Below, piece after piece: positions 7,693 to 17,297 of a DNA stretch of 64,000 bases. The translations under genes were made by a program, and so were the position numbers. The first letter of the stretch is position 1, and every line of letters starts with the position of its first letter. This stretch comes from Thiobacillus denitrificans DSM 12475 (GTDB lineage Bacteria; Pseudomonadota; Gammaproteobacteria; Burkholderiales; Thiobacillaceae): NCBI RefSeq assembly GCF_000376425.1, contig NZ_AQWL01000010.1:1-64000 (forward strand). The letters run 5' to 3'. The notes beneath the pieces are model-generated. The model searched no databases and had not been told where the DNA came from. It saw nothing but the letters and a program-made list of their open reading frames with translations.

Positions 7693-9659
7693 GCGGATGC
7701 CTCCTGTTGTTCCTGTTGCAGGATGCGATGCACGAACACATCTTCCAGGGTCGGAGTGCGCGGGGCGATGTCACGCAACTGGATGCCCCGTTCGGCAAAC
7801 AGCGTGCGGATGCGCGCCTCGGCTGCTGTGATATCCCGTGCCAGCAGATGGATGCGTTCGCCGAACAGGGCCGCATCAGAAAATCCCGCCTGCTCCAACG
7901 CTTCCAGTGCCGGCAGCACCGGCTCAGCGCCGATGTCGAGCACCTGCCCGGCCTCCTGTTGCAGCGCGGCCTTGAGCGCGGCCGGGGTGTCGTCGGCGAT
8001 GATGCGGCCGGCGTGCATCAGCGCGAGATGGTCGCAATGTTCGGCCTCGCTCATGTAATGGGTGGTGATGAGAATGGCCACCTGCTCGATGCGCGCCAGA
8101 TGCACCAGGATCTCCCAGAAACGGCGCCGGCCGATGGGGTCCACGCCAGAGGTTGGCTCATCGAGGAACAAGACGCGCGGCCCGTGCACCAGGGCGCAGG
8201 CCAGCGCCAGACGCTGGCGGATGCCCATCGGCAACTTGCTGACAAGCTGGGCTGTGACCCCGGAGAGTCCCGCCAGCGCCACCACGCGGCCAATGCGCTC
8301 AGCCAGACGACTGCCCGGCACGCCGTAAATGCGCGCAAACAGACGCAGATTCTCCTGCACCGTCATGTCCTGATACAGGGAAAACGCTTGAGACACATAG
8401 CCGATACGCCCTTTGATGGCCAGGCCGGCCCGGCGCATGTCCGCGCCCGCCACCGTACCCGCGCCGCCCGTGGGGGGCAGGATGCCAGTGAGCATCTTGA
8501 TCGCCGTGGTCTTGCCGGCGCCGTTGGCGCCCAACAGGCCGAAAATCTCCCCTTGGCGTACCTCGAAACTGACCCGGTCGACGGCGCGAAAGTGGTCGAA
8601 ATCGCGGCTCAGTTCCCGCGCTGCGATGGCGATGCCGTCGCCCTTGGGCGGATCGCCATCCAGCCAGACCTGTGTCTGCCGGGCATCGTCCTGCCCGGCC
8701 GGTTGCCGCTGCTGCAACAGGGCGATGAAGGCGTCTTCCAGCTCGGGCGCCACGGCCTGCATCTCGCTCACCATCAGCCCCTCAAGCTGCGCTTCGACCT
8801 GCGCACGGGCAAGCTGCGGCGTCGCCCCCGGCACAAACACGCGTAACTTTGGTCCCACCGCTTCCGCCTGCGGGAAGCGCGTTTTTAACCGCAACAAAGC
8901 CTCGACCTGCGGCTCGGCCACCAGTTCGACCAGCGCGCCCGGCACCTCGCGCAGGATCGTGTCCGGCTCACCCTCGATCAGCACCCGCCCGTCGAACATC
9001 AGGGACAGGCGGTGAAAACGCGCCGCTTCGTCCATATAGGCGGTGGAGACCAGCGCCGTGACGCCGCGCTCGCGCAGCAATTGCGTGAGGATCATCCAGA
9101 AATCCCGCCGCGACACCGGATCCACGCCGGTGGTCGGCTCGTCCAGGATGATCAGCTCGGGCTCGTGGATCAGCGTGCAGACGAGGCCGAGCTTTTGCTT
9201 CATGCCGCCGGAGAGCTGCTTCATCGGCCGGTCGCGGAAATTGTCCAGGCGCGTCATGGCCAGCAGCTTGTGCTTGCGCTGGGCAAGTTCCGCGGGCGGC
9301 ACATCGCGCAGTTCGGCGAAGAAATCGATGTTCTCCTCCACCGAAAGTTCGGGGTAGAGATTGAGGCCCAGGCCCTGCGGCATGAAACCGAGCCGGCCCT
9401 TGACCCTTTCGGCAGCAGCTTCGGAGTCGATCTTTTCGCCGAAGATGTGAAGCGTGCCGCCATCGAAGGAGAGCACACCGGCGATCGCTTTCATCAGACT
9501 GCTTTTTCCTGCGCCGTCGGGGCCGATCAGACCATAGATTTCGCCGCGGTCAATGCTGAGGCTGGCGCCGTCGACCGCCATCTGTTTGCGATAGCGTTTG
9601 ACGAAATCCTGCACCCGCACGACGGGCGCGTCCTTACCTACCATCGCGGCCTGGCCCAT
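7689..9659 (-). CDS. ybhF: ABC exporter ATPase with two fused nucleotide-binding domains (YbhF-like)
   Basis: This 656-residue protein joins two complete ATPase domains. The first has Walker A GPDGAGKSS, signature LSGGMKQKL and Walker [14 protein letters not shown]; the second has GANGAGKTT, a degenerate signature LPMGIRQRL, and [14 protein letters not shown] linker of about 100 residues separates them. Such tandem ATPases drive heterodimeric ABC-2 permeases, here the two genes downstream. The ATG at 9659 has a GAGG site 8 bp upstream and overlaps the 3' end of the HlyD gene by 22 bp; a second ATG at 9644 is possible. The altered second signature may make the two ATP sites unequal. Confidence 0.9.
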   Translation of the reverse strand: MGQAAMVGKDAPVVRVQDFVKRYRKQMAVDGASLSIDRGEIYGLIGPDGAGKSSLMKAIAGVLSFDGGTLHIFGEKIDSEAAAERVKGRLGFMPQGLGLNLYPELSVEENIDFFAELRDVPPAELAQRKHKLLAMTRLDNFRDRPMKQLSGGMKQKLGLVCTLIHEPELIILDEPTTGVDPVSRRDFWMILTQLLRERGVTALVSTAYMDEAARFHRLSLMFDGRVLIEGEPDTILREVPGALVELVAEPQVEALLRLKTRFPQAEAVGPKLRVFVPGATPQLARAQVEAQLEGLMVSEMQAVAPELEDAFIALLQQRQPAGQDDARQTQVWLDGDPPKGDGIAIAARELSRDFDHFRAVDRVSFEVRQGEIFGLLGANGAGKTTAIKMLTGILPPTGGAGTVAGADMRRAGLAIKGRIGYVSQAFSLYQDMTVQENLRLFARIYGVPGSRLAERIGRVVALAGLSGVTAQLVSKLPMGIRQRLALACALVHGPRVLFLDEPTSGVDPIGRRRFWEILVHLARIEQVAILITTHYMSEAEHCDHLALMHAGRIIADDTPAALKAALQQEAGQVLDIGAEPVLPALEALEQAGFSDAALFGERIHLLARDITAAEARIRTLFAERGIQLRDIAPRTPTLEDVFVHRILQQEQQEASA

Positions 9660-10750
9660 GGCGCGTCCTCTTTCCAGCGGATCACGGCATCGGCCGGCAA
9701 GCCGGGCGTGGCGCGATGTTGCGTGTTGGCGTCCAGATAGAGCTTGACCGCGTACACCAGCTTGACGCGCTCATCCGGGGTTTGCACCTCCTTGGGGGTG
9801 AACTCGGCCCGGGCGGCGATGTAGCGCACCGTGGCGGACAGGGGCTCGTTCGGAAAGGCATCGGTGTAGATTCGCGCCGGCAAGCCCAGACGCACCTTGC
9901 CGATCTCGTTTTCCGGGACATACACCTTGAGATAGAGCCGGTCGAGATTGACGATGTCGAACAGCGGCGCGCCCGCCGCCGCCACCTCGCCCACGTCCAC
10001 CAGGCGCTGGGTGATGACGCCCGCTGCCGGGGCGCGAAGGGTGAGATCGTCCTGCACGCTTTGCGCCTCGGCCAATGCGGCTTGCCCCTGCTTCAACTGC
10101 GCCGCCACTGCCGCCACCTCATCCACTTTGGCTTGAATCCGCTCCCAACCCAGGCGAGCCTGAGCCAGTTGCTTCTCGCCGCGCTCGACCTCTTTTTGCG
10201 CGGAAATCATCTGGTTTCGCGCCACCTGCCAGGCCAGCTCCATCTGCTCGTAACGCCGCCTATCCACCGTGCCGGTCTCCACCAGCCTGCTGAAACGGCT
10301 GGCATCGCGCCCGGCCTGCTCCTCGCTGGCGCGCGCCGTGGCCAGTTGGGATCGGGCCAGAACCACAGTGGCTTCGGCAGTCTGTACGACCAGCGGCACT
10401 TCCTTTCTCGATACCGCCAGCGCGGTCTGGGCCGCCTTCAATTGCGCCTCCATGGCGGCGGCCGCCTGCCGAGCCTGATCGACCCGGGCGCGGGTCTGCG
10501 CATCGTCGAGCCTGAGCAGCACCTGCCCCTGGGTCACATTGTCGCCCTCGCGAGCCAGCAGTTCGGCGACTTTGCCCGGGATTTTGCCGGCCACCGCATA
10601 GTGGTCACCCTCGATGCGGCCGTTGGCCTGGATCAGGCCCTCCGGCAGGGGCGGCTGGCGCAGCCACAGCCACCCGGCGGCGAGGGCGACGACAGCGATC
10701 ACTGCCAGGGCTGCCAGGGCTGCCATCGGCAGTTTGGGCGATAGTTTCAT
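9638..10750 (-). CDS. HlyD-family membrane fusion protein (YbhG-like)
   Basis: Periplasmic adaptor of the ABC exporter, about 370 residues. It has one N-terminal membrane helix (alanine- and valine-rich, ending GWLWLRQ), then a lipoyl-type half-motif around GKVAELLAREGDNVTQGQVL, and a long alpha-helical hairpin rich in Ala, Gln and Arg (about 80-225). The second lipoyl half (LRAPAAGVITQRLVDVGEVA) and a beta-barrel domain follow. The ATG at 10750 is preferred because AAAAGGAAA lies 6-14 bp upstream; an in-frame GTG at 10768 is possible. It would bridge the ABC permeases to the TolC-like channel encoded just upstream. Confidence 0.88.
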   Translation of the reverse strand: MKLSPKLPMAALAALAVIAVVALAAGWLWLRQPPLPEGLIQANGRIEGDHYAVAGKIPGKVAELLAREGDNVTQGQVLLRLDDAQTRARVDQARQAAAAMEAQLKAAQTALAVSRKEVPLVVQTAEATVVLARSQLATARASEEQAGRDASRFSRLVETGTVDRRRYEQMELAWQVARNQMISAQKEVERGEKQLAQARLGWERIQAKVDEVAAVAAQLKQGQAALAEAQSVQDDLTLRAPAAGVITQRLVDVGEVAAAGAPLFDIVNLDRLYLKVYVPENEIGKVRLGLPARIYTDAFPNEPLSATVRYIAARAEFTPKEVQTPDERVKLVYAVKLYLDANTQHRATPGLPADAVIRWKEDAPWARPRW

Positions 10751-10772
10751 GGTCGGTTTCCTTTTCACATTC

Positions 10773-12077
10773 TCATATTTCGCCCGCCGCGCGTTTCAGC
10801 CGCAGTCCGGCCAGTACGGCGTCGTAGAGTGCATTGACGTGGTTGTTCTGGCTGACCAGGCGTAGCGTCTCCGCCGTGAGCACCTCGGTGTTGGTGGCGA
10901 GTCCGTTGGCATAACGATCCCGATTGACCCTGAGGTTTTCCTCCGCCTGCGCAATCGCGCTTTGGGTGACTTCGACACGCTTGCGGGTTTCCTGGATATC
11001 CAGCCAGGCCTGGCGCACCTGCAGCTCGATGACGGTAGCAAAATCGTCGCGCCGCTCCTGCAGCGCCGCCTCCTGGCGATTGACGGCATCCGCGCGGTGA
11101 TTCGCCATGCCGCCGTCGAACAGGTTCCAGCGCGCCCCCAGGGTGGCTGACCACTGCCCCGGATAAACCTGATAACGGTTCTCCTGATAACCATAACCGC
11201 CGCTCAGCGCGACCTGCGGCGCGGTTTCAGCGCGCACGGCGGTTGCCTGGTGGCGCAAGGCGCGGATTTGATCAGCCAATGCACCGAGTTCCGGCCGTTG
11301 CCTGAGCGCCCGTTCCGTCACGGCGGGCAGAGGATCATTCGCCGTTTGAGGGGCGATCTCGTCCAGCGTAACCCCTTGATCCAGCGGCCGCCCGAGCAGG
11401 CGGTTGTAAGCGGCGCGGGTAATATCCACGGCGTTCGCCGCCCGGATCGCCTGCTGTCGAGCGTCAGCCAGGGCGACCTGTGCGGCCAGCAGGTCGTTGC
11501 GGGCCACCACACCCTGCTCGAACAGGTTCTGCACATCGGTGGCGTGGGCCTGCAGGCTGGCGACATGGCTGTTGGCCACCGCCAGCCCCTGCGTGGTGCG
11601 CAGCACGGTGGTAAAGGCCTCGGCGACGCGCAGCTTGAGTTCCTGCATCTCGCCCGCCTCGCCGTAGCGGGCCGCATTCAGACTCGCCTTCGACGCCTCG
11701 ATACCGCTTGTAATACGGCCGCCGGTGTACAAAGGCAGCGTCGCCATGGCCCGGTAGGCGTAACTTTCCCGCTGCGCCACGGCAAACTGCTGGGAGGCGC
11801 CGCCCAGCTCGACGCGTGAGGTCGGCGCATTGTCGAGTGCGGTATATCCCGCCTCCAGCGACACGCCGGGAAGACGGGCGGCCTCGGCGGCCTGTACCAG
11901 GCTGGCAGCGGCGGCGGTGTTTTGCTGCGCCGCCCGCAGGCCGCGATCAGCCGTCAGAGCGGCCTCCCAGGCCTGTTGCAGCGTCTCGGCGCCGGCACTG
12001 CCGGAAAGCAGGCAGCCGACTAGAAGCGCATGCCGTAATTGCCCTAGGCGAATGGCTGCGGTTGTCGTTGACATCAT
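10773..12077 (-). CDS. TolC-family outer-membrane efflux channel
   Basis: Outer-membrane factor of about 434 residues with a cleavable signal peptide (HALLVGCLLSGSAGA, then ETLQQAW). The body is two repeats of long amphipathic helices broken by beta-strands, as in TolC, for example WNLFDGGMANHRADA in the second half. The start overlaps the stop of the RND gene (TGA within ATGATG at 12074-12077), and 22 bp separate the stop from the HlyD start. One channel may therefore serve both the RND pump upstream and the ABC exporter downstream. Confidence 0.88.
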   Translation of the reverse strand: MMSTTTAAIRLGQLRHALLVGCLLSGSAGAETLQQAWEAALTADRGLRAAQQNTAAAASLVQAAEAARLPGVSLEAGYTALDNAPTSRVELGGASQQFAVAQRESYAYRAMATLPLYTGGRITSGIEASKASLNAARYGEAGEMQELKLRVAEAFTTVLRTTQGLAVANSHVASLQAHATDVQNLFEQGVVARNDLLAAQVALADARQQAIRAANAVDITRAAYNRLLGRPLDQGVTLDEIAPQTANDPLPAVTERALRQRPELGALADQIRALRHQATAVRAETAPQVALSGGYGYQENRYQVYPGQWSATLGARWNLFDGGMANHRADAVNRQEAALQERRDDFATVIELQVRQAWLDIQETRKRVEVTQSAIAQAEENLRVNRDRYANGLATNTEVLTAETLRLVSQNNHVNALYDAVLAGLRLKRAAGEI

Positions 12078-15016
12078 GAATTTTCCTCTTTGAGTGTTTC
12101 TGCCGCATGGCCTCCGGGCGAGCGGCGTTCGAGCAGTAAATAGAACAGAATTGGTACCACGATCAGCGTCAACACCGTGGCGGCCAGGGTGCCGAAAATC
12201 AGCGAGATCGCCAGCCCGCCGAACACGGCGTCGCTGAGCATGACCATGCTGCCGAGGATGATGGCCAATGCGGTCAGGAGGATCGGCCGCAGACGCACCG
12301 CCCCTGCCTCCAGAATGGCTTCCCGCAAGTCCATGCCCTGGCGCCGATAATCCAGCACAAAATCGATAATGAGCAGGGAATTGCGCACCACCACACCGGC
12401 CAGCGCGATGACTCCGATCATGGAGGTGGCGGTGAAGGGTTGCCCCATCAGCCAGTGCCCCGGAAAAACACCCGCCAGCCCCAGGGGAATCGCGGCCATG
12501 GCGACCAGCGGAATGGCGAAGGACTGGTAGTAGGCCACCAGCACCAGATAAATGAAGGTAAGGGCGATCCCCAGCGCACCGAGCATGTCGCGGTAGGTGT
12601 CCAGCGTCATCCGTATCTCGCCATCCCACAGCAGACGGTAGCCGTCGATGGTGTCCGGTATCGCGGGATTGAGGCGCAGATTGGCGGTGCCGAGGCGCTC
12701 GCCGTTCGCCAGGGGCATCCCGTCCAGCCGCTGGTCCAGGTCGAGCACGGCGTATACCGGGGCGGTGTGGCCAAGCTCGCCGCCGATGAACACGACCCGC
12801 TCGCCGTCCTTGTGCTGGATGGGTCGGTCGGCCCAGGCCGATTCGATGCGGACCAGCCCGGATAACGGCACGCTTTTTCCCTCCCGGCTGGTCAGGTAGA
12901 CCCGCGACAGCAGCGCCGGGTCGATCTGGTGGCGGCGCGGGATTTGCAGGCGGATGGGGACAGCGTTCTTTTCCCCTGCAATATGTACGCGCCCGAGTTC
13001 CTCGCCGTCCAGCAGGCGGCGCAAGGCGATGGCCACCTCGCCCGTGGTCACGCCGGACAGGGCCGCCTTTTCCCGATCCACCACCAGCCGGTACTCCTGC
13101 ACGTCATCCGGTTCGGAATCGTTCACTTCGACCATGTCGTAGGTGTGCTTGAAAGCATCCTTGACCTGCTTGCCGATTGCCCTGAGTTGCCCCAGCTCCG
13201 GCCCGTAGATTTCGGCCATGACTGTGGCGCGTACCGGTGGTCCAGGGGAATCCTCGAGCAGCTGGATGACGCTGCCGGGATAACGCGACTGGATCGCCAT
13301 CAGGCGCTGGCGCAGTTCGCGCACCATCTCGATCGAAGTCTTGCTGCGCTGCGCCTTGTCGATCAGGTTGACCCGGATCTCCGCTACGTTTGGCCCCGCC
13401 TTGTTGCCGGCGCCGCGCAACAGCCCGTTGAAATCGATCACCCCGGCCTCGCCGATCCAGCTCTGGTAATTGAGGATCAGCGCGTTCTCCCGCAACACGG
13501 CGCCGATCTCGCGCAGCGCCCTGTCGGTGGTTTCCAACGGGGTGGACTCGGGCATGTCGAGAGTGATATTGAAGGTATTCTTGTTGTCCTTTGGCAGCAT
13601 GGCCATCTCGACGCCAAGCCAGGATTGCGCCCCGCTTATTCCACCGGGCCGCACGAACTGCCACGCGGGTTGCAGCAGGGAAAGAAGAATAACGGCGACC
13701 ACGCCCAGCAGGACGCCCCGGCGCAACCGGGGGCGATCGATCATGGGCGCCATCAAGGCATGGTAGAAACGGTGCAGCCGATCCTTGGGATTGTGGTCTT
13801 CAAGGTCATGCCCCTCGCCGGGTTTGAGCCAGCGGTTGGCCGCCCAGGGGGTGACGGTGTAGGCCACCAGCAGCGAGGCGAGCATGGCAATCGGCACGGT
13901 GAAGGCGACCGGGTAAAAATATTGCCCCGCCATGCCGGTCACCATCAGGAGCGAAACGAACACCAGCATCACGGCGATGGTTGCCAGATTGGTGGGGCTG
14001 CCGATTTCATTGGTGGCCTGCACCGTGACCGCGCGCTTGTCGCGCCGGCCCAGGCGGGCGTAATGGCGGTGGATGTTTTCGATGACCACGATGGCCGCAT
14101 CCACCAGCAGGCCGAGAGACAGGATCAGGGCGAACAGGGTCACGCGGTTGATGGTGGGGCCGAACAGGTAGTTCGCACCCAGGGTCAGCCCCAGGATCAG
14201 GGGCACGCTCAGGCCCACGATCAACGCCTCTTTCAGGCCGAGAAAGAAGACCATCACCAGGAACACCGAGAACACCGCGATGCCCAGATGCTCGATCAGC
14301 ACATTCACGGCGGCGTCGGCCTTTTGGCCGTCGTTGCGGGTGACGACGAGTTCCACCCCGGCGGGGATGAACTGCTGTTTCATCCGCTCAATGCGAGCGA
14401 GCACCTCGTCGGCGACAACAACCGCATTGGTGCCGGGTTTTTTGGCGACCGCTAGGGCGACCGCCGGAATTTCCGGATCCAGGCCCTTGCCGAAACGCGG
14501 ATCTGCGGGGCCGAAGGCAAAGCGCGACAGCCTGGTTCGCTCCTCGGGCGGGCCATCGATGATCGTCGCCACGTCACCGAGATAAATCGGGCGACCGGCG
14601 TGGCTGCCGACAATCACCCGTTTCAGGTCGTCCGCCGAGGTGAGAAACCCGTCCAGGAACACACTCCGGTTTTGCCCCTGTTGCACCACGCTGCCCAAAG
14701 GTGCCGAGACATTGGCGGCGGCGAGGACGCCGCGAATCTGATCGACCGTCACGGCGAACGCCTGCAAACTATCCGGCTCCAGTTCCACGCGCACTTCCCG
14801 GTCGCGCCCGCCTTTTACGTAGGAGGCAGAAACGGATTCCAGGCTGCGCAAGCCGTCAAGCAAGCGATCGGCCAGCCGCTTCAAGGCGTAATCGTCATAC
14901 GTCTGCGAGGCCAGGGTAACGGTCACGATTGGCACGTCGTCCACGTCCACGCTGACGATGAGCGGGGCACCGGCATCGGCGGGCAGGCGGTCGCGCTGAC
15001 CGAGGATCCGGTCGTA
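12074..15016 (-). pseudogene. RND efflux pump, 3' part, cut off by an IS5-family insertion
   Basis: About 980 residues of an RND inner-membrane transporter; its first 116 codons are at 15850-16197 on the far side of the insertion sequence. Removing the element and one TA copy restores the reading ...SLVKL-YDRILGQ... without a gap. The protein shows the RND pattern of two six-helix blocks with two large periplasmic loops. Helix 4 reads LGLLVDAAIVVIEN, with one Asp where AcrB has two, as in other members of this subgroup. Its partners are the adaptor upstream and the TolC-like channel downstream. The insertion separates this part from its start codon, so the pump should be inactive unless translation restarts inside. 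Confidence 0.9.
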
Positions 15017-15035
15017 GATACTGTCGTCACAAGAT
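15017..15035 (+). repeat. Left inverted repeat of the IS5-family element
   Basis: The repeat reads GATACTGTCGTCACAAGAT. It differs from the right repeat at three of 19 positions and directly follows a TA target copy. Confidence 0.85.
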
Positions 15036-15073
15036 GTGGTAAAATCGAGTTTTCGTAAAAAACCTGTAAACGA

Positions 15074-15837
15074 ATGCCGGAAACCATCCATCGACACGAC
15101 ATTACGGACAAACATTGGGCCTTGCTCGAACCGCATTTACCTGGACGGGCAGGTGTTTGGGGCGGAGTAGCACAAGATAACCGTCAATTTATCAATGCGG
15201 TGTTTTGGATTCTTCGCACGGGCGCGCCGTGGCGAGACCTACCTGCTTCATATGGGGGATGGAAAAACACCCATCGACGCTTTTGCCGTTGGCGTGATCA
15301 AGGCATTTGGGAGTCGCTGCTGGAAAAACTCATTGTCGATCCGGATTACGAATGGCTCATGATCGATGCCAGCCATTGCAAGGTTCACCCCCATGCCGCA
15401 GGCGCGCGCGGGGGCAATCAAGGCATGAGCCGTACAAAAGGGGGCTCAACACAAAGATACATCTGGCCGTGGATGCGCATGGTATGCCGATCAGAGCAGT
15501 TATTACAGAAGGTACCCGAGCAGATTGCGCTGAGGCTGACAAATTGATTGATGGCTTTCAAATGGCGCATCTTCTTGCCGACAAAGGCTACGACAGTGAT
15601 GCGATCGTGGTGAGAGTCGAGGCGCAAGGTGCAAAAGCGGTTATTCCGCCGCGCAAAAACCGTAAGCAACTCAGGGAGTACGACAAGCATCTCTACAAGC
15701 TCCGCCATTTGGTCGAGAACGCGTTCTTGCATCTCAAACGGTGGAGGGGGATCGCTACTCGCTATGCGAAGAATTTATCTTCCTTCGTTGCTGCCGTGCA
15801 AATTCGCTGCCTTACCCTTTGGTTAGCTATCTCGTGA
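15074..15837 (+). CDS. IS5-family DDE transposase, expressed by -1 frameshift
   Basis: The first frame runs from the ATG at 15074 to 15547 and the second is open from about 15307 to the stop at 15837. The joint lies at 15436-15444, where A AAA GGG GG offers a classical -1 slippery site. Slipping there turns SRTKGGS into SRTKGGLNTKIHLAVDAHG, the normal continuation of this family. DDE residues are visible as the Asp of LMIDASH, the Asp of LADKGYDSD and the Glu of HLVENAF. The stop codon falls within the right inverted repeat, as is common in compact IS elements. Confidence 0.88.
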
Positions 15838-15847
15838 CGACACCATC
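15829..15847 (-). repeat. Right inverted repeat of the IS5-family element
   Basis: Read on the minus strand it is GATGGTGTCGTCACGAGAT, pairing with 15017-15035. A TA target copy follows at 15848-15849. Confidence 0.85.
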
Positions 15848-15849
15848 TA

Positions 15850-16197
15850 GAGCTTGACCAGGGATTTTTCCTTGTCCTGCCCCACCTTGAACTGCACGGC
15901 GAGGATGCCGACAGAGTTCATCGCTGTGGCGAAGGTATGGTCGACACCGGGAATCTGCTTGACGATGCCCTCCAAAGGCCTGATCACCAACTGCTCCACC
16001 TCTGCGGCGGAAGCACCGGGAAGGAACACCCGCACCTGCGCGCCGGGGACGATGATTTGCGGGTTTTCCTCGCGCGGGGTGAGGGTGATGGCGAGCGCGC
16101 CCAGCAAGGTGCAGGCCAGCATGAACAGCACCGTCAGCCTGGAGGTGACGAAGGCTTCAGCCAAGCGCCCGGCACTGTTGAGTTTGAGTTTGCTCAT
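15850..16197 (-). pseudogene. RND efflux pump, 5' part before the IS insertion
   Basis: The first 116 codons of the pump whose remainder is at 12074-15016. They hold the N-terminal helix (LTVLFMLACTLLGALAITL), the PREENPQI element after it, and the first porter segment ending SLVKL. The frame then runs into the insertion sequence and meets a stop at once. The ATG at 16197 overlaps the stop of the adaptor gene (ATGA), showing that the pump was coupled to it. Confidence 0.88.
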
Positions 16198-17297
16198 GGA
16201 CGAACCTCTCCGGCGATGCGGTCGCCCTCGCGCAAGCCGGGATCGACTGCCGCCACGATGCGCTCGCCAGCCGCAAGGCCAGCCGTGACCTCGATGCGGT
16301 CAGGCCACTCGCGCCCCGTGCGCAACCAGCGGAAGCGCGCCAGGCCTGCTTCGTCCACCAGGAACACGCCGCGCAGCCCGCCCCGTTCCACCAGCGCCTG
16401 CGCCGGAACCAGCAGCGATGGGCTATCTCCGACGGCAAAGCTGGCGCGCCCGAACATGCCCGGCATCAGGCCCGCCGTTTCGGGCAGCGCGACCTTGACC
16501 AGATAGCTGCGGGTGACCGGATCGCCCGACGGCACGACACGGCTGACGGTGCCTTCGAAAACCTGGGTCAGGGCATCGATCTTGACGCGCGCCCGACTCC
16601 CCACGGCAATGGCGGCCACATGGGCTTCGCTGACGGAAGTTTCGAACAGCAACGCGCGCCCGACCTCCAGCGTGAGCATCGGTGCGCCCGGTGCAGCGAG
16701 ATCCCCGGCCTGCTTCAGGCGTGCCACCACGACACCATCGTCGGGGCTCCTGATGTCGACGTAGGCGCGCTGCGCATTCGCCGTGTCCTGCGCGGCTTGC
16801 GCCTGATTCAGCGACTCCCTGGCAGCGTCACGCTTGAGGCGGACTTTGCGCCACTCATTCTCGGAAACGCTGGCACGCTCATACAGGCGCTGGAAGCGCT
16901 CGAAATCGATCTGGGCATCGGCTAGCGCCGAACTTGCCGCACCGACGCCCGCCCGGCTCTGGCGGATCGAGCCTTCGACGTCGGCGCCGTCAAGCCTGGC
17001 GATAATCTGTCCGCGCCGCACCCGGTCGCCCTCGCGCACCAGCAACTCGTGGATGTAGCCACTCATCCTGGAAGTCACCTCGATGCGCTGGTCGGACACT
17101 ACGGAACCGACGGTCGTATAGTCGATCGGGAGTCCGGCCGTAGCCACTTTGACTACGGCGAGGTCCCAACTTTTTGGGGCGGGCTGGGGCTGTGCCTCCG
17201 GCGCTTTGCCGCAGGCGCTCAGGAGCGCGGACAATGCAAGTGGCGCTAGGAAGGTAAGTAGAAGTTTTCTATTTTTTTCCACGAGAGGGACTTTCAT
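16194..17297 (-). CDS. RND efflux membrane fusion protein (lipoprotein adaptor)
   Basis: Periplasmic adaptor of about 367 residues. The N-terminus has a lipoprotein signal (LAPLALSALLSACGKAPEA) whose Cys would be acylated. Paired lipoyl halves (SGYIHELLVREGDRVRRGQI and IRSPDDGVVVARLKQAGDLA) flank a short helical hairpin, followed by a barrel domain with PETAGLMPGMFGRASF. It is the natural partner of the RND pump immediately downstream. The ATG at 17297 overlaps the upstream stop (ATGA), so it is preferred over an in-frame ATG 33 bp earlier. Confidence 0.88.
   Translation of the reverse strand: MKVPLVEKNRKLLLTFLAPLALSALLSACGKAPEAQPQPAPKSWDLAVVKVATAGLPIDYTTVGSVVSDQRIEVTSRMSGYIHELLVREGDRVRRGQIIARLDGADVEGSIRQSRAGVGAASSALADAQIDFERFQRLYERASVSENEWRKVRLKRDAARESLNQAQAAQDTANAQRAYVDIRSPDDGVVVARLKQAGDLAAPGAPMLTLEVGRALLFETSVSEAHVAAIAVGSRARVKIDALTQVFEGTVSRVVPSGDPVTRSYLVKVALPETAGLMPGMFGRASFAVGDSPSLLVPAQALVERGGLRGVFLVDEAGLARFRWLRTGREWPDRIEVTAGLAAGERIVAAVDPGLREGDRIAGEVRP

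Larger units (their letters stand above)
15017..15847 (+). mobile_element. IS5-family insertion sequence (IS427/IS1031-like), 831 bp
   Basis: The element is bounded by 19-bp inverted repeats with 16 identities (15017-15035 and 15829-15847) and flanked by a TA duplication at 15015-15016 and 15848-15849. It carries one transposase in two overlapping frames. Excising the element plus one TA rebuilds the RND gene exactly, which fixes both ends. Its near-perfect repeats and intact frames suggest a recent and possibly still active insertion. Confidence 0.9.

Noticed and set aside
5222-8058. Long open frames on the plus strand opposite the ABC permeases and ATPase
   Set aside because: They mirror clear minus-strand genes with full family motifs; their products are His/Gln/Arg-rich and resemble nothing. 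This is typical of high-GC antisense frames.
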